A stretch of DNA of 64,000 nt, taken from contig WTPW01002195.1 in assembly GCA_009809945.1 (NCBI GenBank), forward strand, positions 45,470-109,469. Reading direction: 5' to 3'. The notes beneath the pieces were generated by a model, which saw only the letters and a list, made by a program, of their open reading frames with translations, was not told the origin of the DNA and did no database searches. Position numbers and translations under genes: made by a program. Source of the stretch: Gigaspora margarita. Its lineage: Eukaryota; Glomeromycota; Glomeromycetes; Diversisporales; Gigasporaceae. Shown piece after piece: positions 34,647 to 48,396 of this stretch; positions within the stretch are counted from its first letter, which is position 1; every line of letters begins with the position of its first letter.

Positions 34647-37395
34647 CTGAAATCTTTCGAAAAATTTTGCGAACATGCAAAATCTTTTGAAAGATTTCAC
34701 ATATTGCAATATATTTTGAAATATTTCAAAATATATTTTGAAATATTCAGTTTTCAAAATATTTCAAAAATGGTTTCGAAATATTTTGAAAGTGGATTTG
34801 AAATATTTTTTAAAATATTTTGGATCGAAATAATTCAAAATAATTTCAAAATATTTTAGACCTATGAAACCAAGCTGGATCAGTAGATTTGTAACCTGGA
34901 TTATACCAAGGGCGCACTTGACTATATTTTCAAAATACTTTGAAATTTTATATGATCTATCAAAACTAATTTACAAATTCTGTATTACAAGATCAAATTA
35001 GATCTTTTGTTTATAAATTAGATCTTCTACATTGTTTTTTTCATTTTGGTTTGTTTTTTTCCTTTCACTTTGTTTTTTTTCCTTTCGCTTTGTTTGCATT
35101 GTTTTTTTAGTTTCATTTTTTTTGTTTTCGTTTTTTGTTTTGTTTTTTTTATTTATTTATTTATTTTTTTCACACTTTACAAGAACACCACCCTTTGCAA
35201 GAAAACCAACAACTTTTTAGCACTTTGCAAAAATACCAAGTTAACTTTGCAAGCCAACTCAGACTTCTGACACTTTGCAAGAACATCAACAACAATTTCT
35301 AAATTTCCAAGACACAAGTTTCCGCAAGCTTTCACAAGTTTTCACAAGTTTTGCTTTCATTTGACATTTGTTTTTTTGTTTTTGTTTTTTTTTTTTAAAA
35401 AATTTTTTATTATTAATTTATTTTATACTGGCACTTTGCGAAAACACAACTCTTACTTCCTGGCACTTTGAAAAAAACCAACTCAGACTTTTTCACCATT
35501 TTGTGAACATTAACTTGGCTTTTGGCAATTTCTGAATTGTCAGAGAAATAGTGATTTGGGGCTTCCTTTATTTTTTTTTATTCAGTTTTTTGTTTTTTTT
35601 TGTTTGTTTTTTTTTACTTATTTTTTAATTTTTATTTTATATTCCTGACTTCTTCGGCACTTTACAAGAAAACAACCTAACTTTTTCGGCACTTTACAAG
35701 AACACCACCAAAACAAAAGAAATAGCTGAAGCGAAATGATAGTTAAAACAAAGAAACAAATAATAGCTAACTAAGGTGAGCGAAAATAAGCGTGTAGAGC
35801 TAGTTTTTATTTATTTTTTTTTTTTTAAAATGTCTGTCTTCGGGAACTGGAAATTTTTTATTCAAGATATTAGGGCCGTTGGTATCCACTTAAGGGAATA
35901 CCGGTATTTGTTACATTGATGAGAGTACAACTAGCCACACCTGCAACTTTTGGTTGCCTATTTAAGTAGCCACCCGAGGGTCCTACACTAGCTGCCATAC
36001 CTGCAACCCGCATACCGGCATTGCCTATTTAAACCCTCTGGTCTCTGTTCCGCCTGCCAACCCATCTTGTATCACTGGTACAGCCACCAGTTTCTAAGCC
36101 TGGAGTTCGTACCGGATGCTAATCACCACCCTTAGGACTAATTTATCCTCGACGGAAAACTTGGTAGAGCAGTCCCTGTCCCACCCAGGTATTACCTACA
36201 CTTCGGTAACTTACGCTACAGCTTTACCTATATACTTGCAGTCCAGGGGTTACCTAAACCGCTACCATTACCTACTTCTGCCCTTGTAAGGTTCGCTCCA
36301 ACCCCAGCACCCATCTCACCATCCTACCAGTCCTTATACCGGATCCACAAACTTCCAAACCAGTTAGCTCGGAAGGGTCGATATGGCCTTCTTCCCTTGG
36401 TACCTAATTCCGAAACATAGGTCCTTTTCCTCTGGTGCGACTCCGGCGGCCAGGTTGGTGAACCCCCTCCTCGAGGGTCTTATCGTCCGATTCTCCGGCT
36501 CCGGTTTCTGATATTCTGGTTTTGGTAACACTGTCGAAGATCTTTGCTACCTCCTTACTCGGGGCTTGCCAAACGGGTTTCCATTTCTCCGGTTCCTTGG
36601 ATTTGTGCGCCCAAAGGCTCCCATTCGAGATGGTGTACCAAGGCCTACAGGTAATGTACCCAACCGATCGATAAGAAGCAGTTACCGGAACACGCGTCTA
36701 TTTTTCAAAGCGTCGCCAGTGGGATTTGAACCCTAGACCTGCTGCTTGGGGGGGACAACTTGTAGGGCTAGTTTTTATGAAATTATATGCGACGAAGTGT
36801 GAAAGTATTTTAAATACTGTTTTTTTTTTGTTTTCATTTTTGTTTTTTTCATTTTTTTTTTGAATTCATTTTTTTTCGTCGTTTTTTTCATTTTTTTTTG
36901 TAAAATAATATACATAAAATATGTAATATTAAATAAAAATGTATATTTAATTTAAAATAAATTTAAAATATATAATGTATAATAATAAATAAATAAATAT
37001 AAAATTTTATATTAAATTGCGAAACAATGCTAAAACTTGCAAAAACCTTAAAAACGTTCAAAAATTTGCAAAAGCGTGATTATGTAAATATGTATATTGT
37101 TTATTTATTTTTAAAAAAATTTTAAAAAATTTTGCAAAATATTGCGATAGTATGCAAAATATTGCCTTCTGCAACCCCGGAGGAGGATAATTAGGTATGG
37201 AGTTGTATTGTTTTTATTTGCCCTATTTCGCAATATTTCACAATATATTTGAAATATTTCAAAATTTTTTTCAAAATATTTCGAAAGAAATACATACCAA
37301 AATCTTTCGAAAGATTTCAATTCTTTTGAAAGATTTCACATCAATCGCAATTTTTTCGAAAGATTTCGGTATGCAATTTCTTTTGAAAGATTTCG
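34647..37395. mobile_element. 2.7-kb insertion in U3 with GAAATCTTTCGAAA ends
   Basis: Left CTGAAATCTTTCGAAAAA and right TTTTGAAAGATTTCG are inverted, bordered by TA. Both terminal regions (34650-34860, 37110-37395) are dense in TTTGAAATATTTCAAAATAT-like palindromic repeats. The middle has CACTTTGCAAGAACACCAAC degenerate repeats (35165-35700) and the SINE copy B. No protein gene is seen; the T-rich ORFs here are low-complexity. Confidence 0.55.
35811..36766 (-). mobile_element. SINE family 1, copy B (956 bp)
   Basis: Minus orientation: A-tail seen as poly-T at 35811-35826, 12-bp duplication GCTAGTTTTTAT (35799-35810, 36767-36778). The reverse strand carries GGGTTCAAATCCC near its head and aligns along its length with copy A, including the hAT empty site. 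The 5' head is shorter than in copy A, so it is 5'-truncated. Its higher G+C stands out from the neighbourhood. Confidence 0.85.
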
Positions 37396-38534
37396 TATAT
37401 TTATTTTGCTAATGAACCCAATCATTTTCATAAAAATACAAAATCTGATCTCTAGTTGTGGTCAGAGTTTAAAAAAAATGTGAACTCGATCTTGGTTCGT
37501 AAATCCAATCTTGGTTCAAATAAACCCAATCCTGGCTCAATAAACCTAATTCAAACCTAGTCCATTAGAGTTTGAATTTTTGTGCAATCCATCTATTTTC
37601 CGAGAATACAAAATCTGAGCTCTATATATGATCAGAGTTTGAAAAATTTTTAAGAGTCAGTGCTCGAGTAAGAATTTTTTAAGGGTGGGTAGGTGGAGAA
37701 GATGGAGGATAAGAATTTTTAAGAGTTTTTTAAGGGTAGGTGGGTGGAGAAGGTAGAGGGTAAGAATATTAAATAAAAAATCTTAATCTTAAAAGAACCT
37801 TTTTACTCACAATAAACTAAAACACAATTCTTACTATTTAAGTTTGTATCATATTTTTTTTTAATAATTTTAAATAGAGGCTCCTGCTTCACAAAAGACC
37901 TCTATTAAAAATCATTAATAAAAAAATCATGACACAAACTCAAATAGTGATCCAGAATTGTGTTTTAGTGTATTGACTAGTGTTAGAGCCCAGGTGTTGC
38001 TCCAGGTTGAGGTATTAATTTATTTTTTTATTTTAGTTTTTAATTGTTTTTATATTTTAGTATATTATTTAATTAGATTTTAGTTTATATATTTTATATG
38101 TTTATATACTTTTAGTTCTCATAATTATTATATTAAAATTATATAGATTAAAACCCCTTTTCAAAACTCAATATAATGAAACTGACTATAACTCTAACCT
38201 TTAGGCCTTATAGTTAAAGTAGATCTTATGATTATTAGTTTAAAGGTATATATATTAAATCTCACCCAATGCTCAACATAATAAGAACTGACTCTAACTC
38301 TAACCTTTAGGGCCTTATAATTATTTTAGGCCTTTAATTATTAGATTAAAGGTATATATATTATTTTTTATTAATTATAAATATAAATAAAATTAATAAG
38401 AATACTTTTAAAACTATTTACAACTATTTACAAATTAATTAAATTAAATAATAGTACTTTTAAATTATATACAAATTGATATATTAAATAATAATAATTT
38501 TAAAATTATATACAAATTAATTAAATAATAACGC

Positions 38535-39609
38535 TTTTTTTTTTTTTGGACAATCTTGTTCTATTTATTAGATATTATTGACATAAAAATTACAACAAGA
38601 AAGATATCTAGTTACTAAAATAGGTGCAATCTGGCTGCTACAAATTGGTGCCAAGTAGGATTGTCGCACTGGTATTTGTCATACGAAAATGACTATAATC
38701 TTTTGTCATGAATACATCTTTTGAATATAATGAGGTACTCAGTTACTACTTCATAATCCACTCTTTCAAAAAACTTTATCTCTGAGCTTCTCATAAAGAC
38801 AAAGAAAAAGAAAAAGAAAATCTTAAAAAAGGTGAATGAACTACTAAATGAAACCCAACAAACAAAACTAAAAAGAAAATACTAAAAAAAGAAAACATAT
38901 AAACAAAAGAAAAACCAAAGATAAAGAAATGAAAAAATAGAATATGAAGGTGTTACTATGTCTAAAACACTATGACAATAAAAATTATATAATACTGCAT
39001 AAGTAAAAACCTATCAAAGTATTATATGTACATAAAAGAAACTATGTCTAAAATAAAAAGAAATTTCTTCATATGCCCTCCTGATTCCAAGCCCGATCAT
39101 TCATTGTTTATTTGTCACCAAACTTACTCATGACGGTACTGGTTCCAGCCCAAAAATGTATTTTCAATTTGGAAGGAGTAAACACTACCGATCTTTTGAA
39201 GGAAGTAAGCTAGAATGCCCACTTTTTGGCCAAAATTTCAAAAAATCCAAACAGGTACAAGACGTCATATAAAGCAAATTTAAAGAAAAGTAAAAGAAAA
39301 TAAAACTTATTTTTTTGTTGTTCTCCATTGTTTTACCACAAGATGCTTCATCGATGAAGATACTAATCCTTGGTCTTCACCAAAATTTCATGTACAAGAG
39401 CACTATCTTCTGCTAGTTATCTTGCACAAAAATGCTTTTGGTTTGCATACTGAATATGAAAAAAGAGTTCCTGAGCAGTAGTTAATTTTTCTAAAAACTG
39501 TATATTTGTGTTATTCTACAGTACTTTTTAGTACCTGCAATACTCCAACAAAAAACTTTTTGTTTTTCTTTTATCAGAAATTTGGTCCAGGTAATTGTCA
39601 GAAAGAGTC
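38535..39609 (-). mobile_element. Poly-A retroelement 1 in H2 (1.08 kb)
   Basis: A T-run at 38535-38547 is the A-tail on the minus strand; flanks AAATAATAACGC (38523-38534) and AAATAATAACAC (39610-39621) are a near-perfect 12-bp duplication. Interior is related to the next element (CTTCAAAAGATCG, TGTTTAC). No reverse transcriptase is seen, so SINE or 5'-truncated LINE. Confidence 0.7.
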
Positions 39610-39621
39610 AAATAATAACAC

Positions 39622-40741
39622 TTTTTTTTTTTATGTTCAATGATCTTGCTTCTTTTTATTATTTGAGAAAGATAATACAATGCTACCACTGATTACTAAT
39701 AACTCTATCAAAAAGAAACTCTTCAAGTACAAAGTACCCAAAGCGATCCACTATAACAATCTTATGTCTCAAGTCAGAGCCTGAACTTGCTCGAACTTTT
39801 GTACAATGTATGCTCAACTATCATTGATGTTGGCATTGTATGCTATATCAGAATCATTTTTTTTTCTTCCTTTAAATTTTTCCTCTTTATAAAGGGCATG
39901 AAAAAGGAGGGAAAGTAAAAAAAAACAAAATAGAAAATGAGTAAAAAAAAGGAAATATAAAAGGGAAAAAAAACAAAAAAAAAAAGAAAAGAAAATGACA
40001 AAAAGAAAAAACAAAAGAGAAAAAGAAAAAACAATCTAGATAATAGTATAATCAAAGCCTATACTACGCTTGTAAAAATTATACAGTATTAAACAAGATC
40101 TTGGTACTGTATCTAAAGTGAAAACTGTAAGGAAAAAAAACTATACTAAAAGGTCAAAATAACCCAATCAAAATTTTTCAAAAGAACCTTCCATAGATGT
40201 CTGTCAATCATTGTAATACACATGAACATGTTGGCAGCTTGTATTGTGATCTCTCATGACTTCTCATGACTTGAGTTTCCATTCTAGAATAGGTAAACAA
40301 TATCGATCTTTTGGAAGGGGTACGCCAAAATTTCTACTTTTTGGTAAAAATTTTGCGAAAAGCTGTATGGAAGGCTGAGGAACCAACGTAGAGAGAGTGT
40401 GGGAGTTTGCAAATTATAGAATAGTATAGAAAACCAGGAGCTTGCTTCCACTAATACTTTTGCAAGTTTTTGATATGTACTTCTGGTATTTACCAACTAC
40501 TTGTTCGATAGTTCTATAGACTTCTACCAAGGAGCCAAAAACCCAAAGGGAGTTCTTTTTTAACTCTATTTCAGTTCTCCAAATAATCTGAAAGCTCATC
40601 AAGCTTGAGACTACTAGTTCTAGTTGCTACAAAGAAATTTTGTATATTATTTCCTATACTAACTAAACACTTGGTTGCAGGTCCGTTCAGTGGTTGTTAG
40701 TTTGAGAGATCATTAGAAAGAGTTGTGATGATTAATTCCTG
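39622..40741 (-). mobile_element. Poly-A retroelement 2 in H2 (1.12 kb)
   Basis: T-run from 39622, duplication AATAATAACAC at 39611-39621 and 40742-40752. Same family and orientation as retroelement 1, inserted at the same target sequence. Confidence 0.7.
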
Positions 40742-40758
40742 AATAATAACACTTTTAA

Positions 40759-41122
40759 GGATAGGGTGAATGTAAATCATTTTTAATAGTGATCACATTG
40801 TGATTATATGAAATCAGGTGATCGACCAATCATGATTGCAAACAACATAGATTCAACCAATCAGAATTAATCATTTTGTGTAACTACAGAAAATTTGAGC
40901 CAACTTAGAAAAACTTTACGACATATAGAAGTATCATTTTTTCAAATACTATATTTATTAAAATTTTACTATTATAAAAAGAGTATTTTGTACTACATAT
41001 TATAAAATTTTTGGCTAAATTAATACAACTGTAAATGTTTTATTTTTAGCACATTTTATTTTCTATATAAATCTCATTGTACTACAAAAATCATATGATA
41101 AATGATCTACGTTCACCCTACC
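40759..41122. mobile_element. MITE with TAGGGTGAA ends
   Basis: Ends GGATAGGGTGAATGTAAATC / GATCTACGTTCACCCTACC with flanking TTTAA (40754-40758, 41123-41127). H1 lacks it. Confidence 0.7.
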
Positions 41123-44100
41123 TTTAAACTATATACAAATCAAATTATTAATAATAATACTTTTAAAAACTATATACAAATTAGATTAATTAAATAAAAT
41201 ACTTTTAAAATATATACAAAATATATCCAAATTTTAAAATATATAAAAATATATACAAAATATATACAAATCTATAATTTATCAAATATATACAAAAATT
41301 ATTAATCAAAAACCTCTCTATATACAACATTTCTAGTATATACACCTTCTTTTTCTTCTATATGCCCATCTTTAATCAAGACTTTAATATTATCTTTTGT
41401 CTGAACTCTTGACAAAGCTACATATAATTACCCATATAAAAAACAGGTTTGGGCAAATATAATCCCATAATTGGAATTGTTTGGTCTTGTACTTTGTTAA
41501 TTGTCATTGCAAAAGATAATCTAATTGGAAATTGTCTTCTTACAAATTAAAATGAAAGATCAAAATCTGCTGTTGTTAATCTTAGCCAAGGTATAAAAAT
41601 TCTTTTTCTTTTGTTGACTCCTATTACAATTTTAGTATCTAAAACAAATTTATAACAATTTTTGATCATTAATCTTGTACCATTACATAATCCTTCAGAT
41701 AGATCAAGATTATATAAAAGAATAACAGATACATCTTTTTTTAGTACCAAATGATAAGGTGGCATTCCACTTGGTATTAAAGTATTTAAAAATTTAGTTG
41801 GATAAAAGCTTTGATCAACTTGATCATTATCTTTAACTGAATCAGCAAAAAAATATTCAAATTCCTCAGCATCAGGGATTTTTTTAAGTATTTGTTGATT
41901 AATATCTTCAATATACATTTTTTGCTATAAGAATTGCTCTATCTTTAATATAGTCAAAATCATGATAATTTGTAGTATTAACAATAAAGGTCTCTGATAT
42001 TAAATCATTAATATTTTTACTGTTCAAGACTATATTATCAGGCAATTTTATAAAATCTTCACCAATATCAGAATGTGTTAGTACTTTTCTTTTACCAACT
42101 TGTAATAAAAATTCAACAAAGTTTTTTTGTTCAACATCATTTTGTTGTTGAACTCTCATATTAATTGTTAATTGCATGGTTTTAACATCTTTCCAAAGAT
42201 ATGAAAATTTTAAACATGCATCAACAATTTGTGGTCGTGTACTTTGAACTACTACAGGTAGAATTTGTCTAAAATCACTACCAAGAATCATAATCTTTCC
42301 TTCAAAAGGTAAATTAGTATCCATTAAATCTCTAAAAGTTCTGTTAACAGCTTCAAATGCAAATCTATTTATCATTGGTGCTTCATTCTATAAAATTGCT
42401 ATAGCATTTTGAATTAATTTTGCTAATTCAGATTGCTTTTCAATATTTAAAGTAGAATCATAATTTACTTTTAATAGAATTTTAAATTTTGAATAAGCAG
42501 TTCTTTCACTACTCATTAATAAAGCAGCAATTCCTAATGATGCTACAGCAATTGCAATTCCATTTAATGTTTTTTTGATCTTATATGAGCCAAAATCAAA
42601 TTATATAAAAATGTTTTTCCAGTTTCTCCAGGTCCATCAACAAAAAATAATGTATTATTAATTTCATCTTTAATTGCTTTTATAATTTCAACAAATATTT
42701 TATTTTGATCTTTATTTAAACTTTTTTCATATTCTAAAGTTTCATTAATTTTATTTTGATCAAAATTTTGTTCTTCAGCAATTAATGTATTGTTTTGTTA
42801 ATCTTCTTCTAATAAAGCATAATCTATAATAAAAAGATCTGGAAAATCTGAAAGAGCCATTCCATTTTGAATCAAATATTTTCAATAAGCACCAATGTTT
42901 TTGCAATAGCTAAATCTCTTGAATTTTTTTGCAAGATAAAATCTTCAATTATATGATCAAAAAATTTTTTCCAAAGATCTTTTACATTTGCTGGTTGACA
43001 ATAAACTAATAGAAAAGCAAATAAATGCCTTAGTTGGGAAGGTGTATTGTATGTGGTAGCTTCTTCAAGGCAAGAATCACATTCATTATCATTATCAACT
43101 AAACCAATTTGAAATGCTATATCTTTATAAAAATTATATAGTACACCATTTAAAATTTTTAAATTATCAAATGATTTAATACCATATGTTGTATTTAATA
43201 ATACTCTTAAATAAAATCTCTTAGTATCTTTTGGATTAATAAAATACATTTGAGAAATTACTTTTTCACCACCTTGTTTCTTTTTTGTTAGTTTTTAGTT
43301 TTTTTATTTCAAGTAAAGTACTTTGGAATTTGCATATATTTCAAAAATTGAATAAATTCATTATAAGGATTATTGTTACAAAATTCAAAATATCTTGTTA
43401 ACTTTGTATGTTTTTTCTTTTCAAGATCTTTTGATAATGATTCTTTTGACTTAAAAGAACTTTTTGTTGGTTTTCCAAATGTATTAAAAGTCTTACAACA
43501 GTATGAGATCTTTCTTGTAAACCAAAATCAAATAACCTCCATATTCCTTCAGATGCAGATACATATCTTGTATTTATAAATTTTTCAATTTCATCATTTG
43601 GATTTTTAAAAATATTAATACTCTATCCTGTTTCTTATATACATATTTGTAAAGATATTTAATAGATTTAATACTTGAACATATCTCTATATTAAGATAA
43701 CAGTTATATTTTTGACTTAAGTATGGATTATAAGGAACAATCCATCTATTGTCAATATCAATTGATGCTTCGTGTTTTTTAATAATTCTTGAATTTTGTT
43801 TTCTTCTATATACAGGGTATTCAGAATTATTTGTAGAAGTTTTAGCAGTAAATTCTCTTGGATAATATTTACTATATTTGCTATCAATCATACATAGAGA
43901 TGATAGATTAATATCTTTCTACAGGGTCCATAAATTATGTTTCTGCTAACTATTTTATATAATTTTGGTTGATATTTTGGATCAGAAATTTCAGCAGATA
44001 TAATCTGATCAAAATCTCAGGAGTTTGTGGTTTATTTTCAGATGCCAATATAAGTAATATATGTGAATGTGACAACCCTCTTTTTTGAATTCAATTATAT

Positions 44101-45272
44101 AACAATATGCAATAACTCTTCCTAAAACAGGTTTTACAGTTAAATCTTTGATTATTGTATCTAATTTCAATCTAAAAACTCTTGATATCAAATCTGGCCT
44201 ATTAGCAGCAGTTTGATTTTCTAAAAGTTTATTTTCAATTTCAGACCATTTTGGATTATATGTTACTATTATAAACAGATTAGGTTTTTTCAAATTGTAA
44301 AACAATTGCTATTGAATCTTGGTACAATTGTTGGTAATATCTTGTAGATTCTGTAAAACTTGATAACAAAATGACTTTTTTGCTAACATTTTCAATATTG
44401 ACTTCTTCAGCATCTTCATTAGAAATCATATCTTTTAATTCTGTATAGATTTTTAATCTTAAATCTTCTTGATGCTTTTTTTGCCAACTTATATTGTTTG
44501 CTTTCTATTTTACAAATTGATCTACTATATACTGTTAAAATAATCTGCCTGAAAGATGTATAATACTATCTTTTTGGTTTGAGATTTTAATTGTGAATCT
44601 ATAAACTACAAACTCCCTAAGAGATATTGTTAATCTTTTTTTCTTTTTTTGTTGAACCTTGATGAAGTATTATCATTATTACCATCATTATTATTATCAC
44701 CTTTATTATCATCATTATTATCAGGTTCAATAACAACTTCTCTTCCTTTTCTTTATCAACTTTTCTTTTCTTTTTTTAAGGTTTATCATTATCATTATTA
44801 TCATTATCATCATTTTTATTAGAAGTATTTTCAGGTTTAACTTCTGTTTGTTTTCTTTTTTTTTTATTAATTTTTCTTTTTTTTTTAGATCCTTCATCAC
44901 CTTTTTTACTTGTTTCATCAATACTCATAAAACTTGTACCGGATCTAAGAGTTGAACCTTCAAATGTTTGAGATAGACCTGTATGTAGGGTTCCGAAGTT
45001 TGATCCGGGTTTGATTTGAGTTTGATCAAACCCCAAATCAAACCAAACTCAAACTATAAATTTTATTAAAGTTTGAAATCAAACCAAACTCAAATAAAAA
45101 ATAATCAAACTCAAACCAAACCCAAATTTCATTCAAAGTTTGATTTGAGTTTGATTTGAAGTTTGCAAACTAGTTTGAGTTTGAATAATATAAATATATT
45201 TTTAAATTTTTAAACATGTTTCTTAATTCTTACTTTATATTTAAGTAAACTTGTTTAAAATATAAAAATATA

Positions 45273-46388
45273 CCATATGTTTCTGAAAATAAGCTACCTT
45301 TTTTGGANNNNNNNNNNNNNNNNNNNNNNNNNNNNNNNNNNNNNNNNNNNNNNNNNNNNNNNNNNNNNNNNNNNNNNNNNNNNNNNNNNNNNNNNNNNNN
45401 NNNNNNNNNNNNNNNNNNNNNNNNNNNNNNNNNNNNNNNNNNNNNNNNNNNNNNNNNNNNNNNNNNNNNNNNNNNNNNNNNNNNNNNNNNNNNNNNNNNN
45501 NNNNNNNNNNNNNNNNNNNNNNNNNNNNNNNNNNNNNNNNNNNNNNNNNNNNNNNNNNNNNNNNNNNNNNNNNNNNNNNNNNNNNNNNNNNNNNNNNNNN
45601 NNNNNNNNNNNNNNNNNNNNNNNNNNNNNNNNNNNNNNNNNNNNNNNNNNNNNNNNNNNNNNNNNNNNNNNNNNNNNNNNNNNNNNNNNNNNNNNNNNNN
45701 NNNNNNNNNNNNNNNNNNNNNNNNNNNNNNNNNNNNNNNNNNNNNNNNNNNNNNNNNNNNNNNNNNNNNNNNNNNNNNNNNNNNNNNNNNNNNNNNNNNN
45801 NNNNNNNNNNNNNNNNNNNNNNNNNNNNNNNNNNNNNNNNNNNNNNNNNNNNNNNNNNNNNNNNNNNNNNNNNNNNNNNNNNNNNNNNNNNNNNNNNNNN
45901 NNNNNNNNNNNNNNNNNNNNNNNNNNNNNNNNNNNNNNNNNNNNNNNNNNNNNNNNNNNNNNNNNNNNNNNNNNNNNNNNNNNNNNNNNNNNNNNNNNNN
46001 NNNNNNNNNNNNNNNNNNNNNNNNNNNNNNNNNNNNNNNNNNNNNNNNNNNNNNNNNNNNNNNNNNNNNNNNNNNNNNNNNNNNNNNNNNNNNNNNNNNN
46101 NNNNNNNNNNNNNNNNNNNNNNNNNNNNNNNNNNNNNNNNNNNNNNNNNNNNNNNNNNNNNNNNNNNNNNNNNNNNNNNNNNNNNNNNNNNNNNNNNNNN
46201 NNNNNNNNNNNNNNAATAAGTTTACTTAAGCGACTTTAATCGATTTGCTTAGTAAAATGTGGACTTTACTATATAGGAACTTTCATTGATCGTGTTAGCT
46301 TATTTTTGGGTCAAAGATGTTTTTGTATTTTTTGACCAAAAGAGAGAGGGTAGTTTATTTTTGGAGGTAGCTTATTTTTGGCAATATT
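45273..46388. mobile_element. TA-flanked element, family CCATATATT copy C (contains the gap)
   Basis: Left end CCATATGTTTCTGAAAATAAG-like; right part (TAAGTTTACTTAAGCGA..., GCTTATTTTTGGCAATATT) matches copy A. Right terminus is diverged. Most of the interior is unsequenced. Confidence 0.65.
45308..46214. other. Assembly gap, 907 Ns
   Basis: Unresolved bases inside a foldback transposon. Translated frames through it are meaningless. Confidence 1.
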
Positions 46389-47322
46389 CAATATTCAAAC
46401 TCAAACTAGTTTGCAAACTTCAAACTCAAACCCAAATCAAACTCAAATTTAATTAAAAAGTTTGCTTCAAATCAAACTCAAACATTTTTTTTAATGCNAG
46501 TTTGAGTTTGGGTTTGATTTGAAATCAAATCAAACTCAAACTTGGCCTAAAGTTTGATCTGATCTGGGTTTGTAGGAACCCTACCTGTATGACTAAGATT
46601 TTCAGAACTTGCTTGTGATAAAGGTTCATAGTCAACAGATTGTCCTGCTTGGGGTTCATATTCTTAATCTTCAAGGATTATTGGTTTATCTTGTTGTATT
46701 TCTGTTTGTTTTTGAACTTCTTGCTGATCTTGTTGTTGAATATTTTGTTTGGCTTGTTGTATAAAACTATCAAGTTTTTCTTGCCAAAATTCTTTAGATA
46801 GTGCTTTGGATGTACTTGATGTTTTACTACTTGCTAAGCTTGCCAATTCTGCAATAGCTTGGTCAACAACTTGGTCAGCAATTTGTCCATAATAATTTTT
46901 ATCATTATCATCATTATTATTAAAATCATTATCATATTCTTCTTCTTTATTTATAATTTGTTTTAGTTCAACAACTTCTTCTGCTACAATATTTTTTTTT
47001 AATATTCCTCTATGCCAACCATATTCTCTTTTAGAAAATAGCAAAGGATACTGAAAAGGATCATATGCACTATGTAATTCAGATATTCTTGTAAATGTAT
47101 CATCTTGTCTTTTAATAAGAATATCTCTAGGTTGTGTTGTTAGTTCATTATCACAATACATTGCAGCTACTTCTGAAGCTGTTGGTGCATTATAATGTTT
47201 CATATTCTTGCCATGAATATTATATATTGCTATATACAATACTTGCTTATTTCATTTTCTATTTCATGATTCTTTGCATTTTTATAAAATTCTATAAAAG
47301 GATTTAAAAAATAAATTTTATT

Positions 47323-47920
47323 TTTTTTTATTTTTTTTTTTTCCCTTCAGAACACCCTACTGCCACATCTATGCTCCTATCGCACGATGTATCGGCAATA
47401 CCACCAAGTTCCTTTAATAAACATCCAACTCTCACTCCTATACCGATATCACTATACATAGGGGGCCACTCCTAAGAGGGCACAGCTAAAATCAACAATT
47501 CTTCCTAGATACCTTCAATGGCCCTAAGAACGGTGTCCTGCACCAACTGCCAGAGTAGTCAGATCATTGTAAATGGCCCTAACAGGGCCAACACCAAACC
47601 GGAATTTAACCAATTCGGCTCGACAGCGCCACAAGTTCATGTAGTATCACAAATATCAAACTTAGACCTCACATTACATCTTGTAAAACTTCAGTTATTC
47701 CAAATCAGGTTCTAATACGTTTCTCGTCATCGCCACAGATTTGATAATGGTAACTGCCCAATTAAGTCTGTCCATAAATGTCCTAGGTCCCTGTTTTCCC
47801 ACGGTGTTTTAGTTCCCTAACTAGCTAGTTTTTTCTATTTCGCTTCTAGGGGGATTCAAATCGGCAACCTTCGATTTGTATCCTGGAAGCATAACCACTA
47901 TGCTATCGACCCGCAGGACT
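47323..47920 (-). mobile_element. SINE family 2, tRNA-derived (598 bp)
   Basis: On the minus strand the head reads as a tRNA: A box TAGCATAGTGG (about 47896-47906) and B box GATTTGAATCC (about 47851-47862), followed by a ~500-bp body and A-rich tail (47323-47340). Duplication AATAAATTTTATT / AATATATTTTATT (47310-47322, 47921-47933) has one mismatch. It interrupts the H2 pseudogene. Confidence 0.85.
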
Positions 47921-48244
47921 AATATATTTTATTTTGAATTTCTTTTAACAGATTAAAATTTAATTGTTTTTTCATTATTTCATATCTTCTGTTGAGTTAA
48001 TTTCAAAATTATCAGAATCATAAAAATAAATTTGGAAGAATTTTGGATTTTCTCTTTCTTTTAGCATAAAAGAACTAATATTATGGTATAATGTTCCTTG
48101 AATTCTATATGTATAAACCCCTTCTCTGGCATTTGCAAGATTTGTATCTAGACTTGTACCAATTGATATAAAAGCAAATAATTAATTATATGCTCTTATT
48201 TGAGTAATAAATGGTACATTAGATTTAGAATCTTTTTCTGTAAG

Positions 48245-48396
48245 GGCTGTGTCATTAATCACCTAATTATTTTTTATCAGAGGCCTACCCCCCCTTCCTC
48301 TTCTTTAATATATATATAGTCAGGTTCTTATATATAATTTCAACTTTTTTTACCCCCTCCCTCCTCTAAAAAATCACCTGATTTTTGTCACTCCCC
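48245..48396. mobile_element. Small MITE in H2
   Basis: Ends GGCTGTGTCATTAATCACCT and AGGTGATTTTTGTCACTCCC-like are imperfect inverted repeats; TAAG flanks both sides and H1 is continuous here. Confidence 0.55.

Larger units (their letters stand above)
34355..37976 (-). mobile_element. Non-autonomous Helitron U3 with a large internal insertion
   Basis: 3' CTAG at 34358-34355, hairpin CCTGTGACAACGCTCAGG; 5' end TCAATACACTAAAAC at 37976. Removing the insert at 34647-37395 leaves about 0.87 kb, the usual short-unit size. Confidence 0.7.
44986..46583. mobile_element. hAT-like foldback with TTTGATTTGAG repeats
   Basis: Ends TAGGGTTCCGAAGTTTGATC / GGAACCCTA with an 8-bp duplication CCTGTATG (44978-44985, 46584-46591). 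Both arms are rich in AAACTCAAACTCAAA-type repeats. It interrupts the H2 pseudogene and contains the element at 45273-46388. Confidence 0.8.

Noticed and set aside
35032..35270. Phe-rich ORFs
   Set aside because: Low-complexity T-rich DNA within an insertion element; no domain or start context.
39814..40055. Hydrophobic 66-70-codon ORFs
   Set aside because: These read the antisense of an A-rich part of a retroelement; composition explains the apparent membrane segment.
45277..46239. 320- and 308-codon open frames
   Set aside because: They run through a 907-base N gap, so the openness is artificial.
47896..47920. Functional tRNA gene
   Set aside because: A and B boxes are present, but the head continues into a SINE body with an A-tail and target duplication, and no cloverleaf-complete gene is evident.
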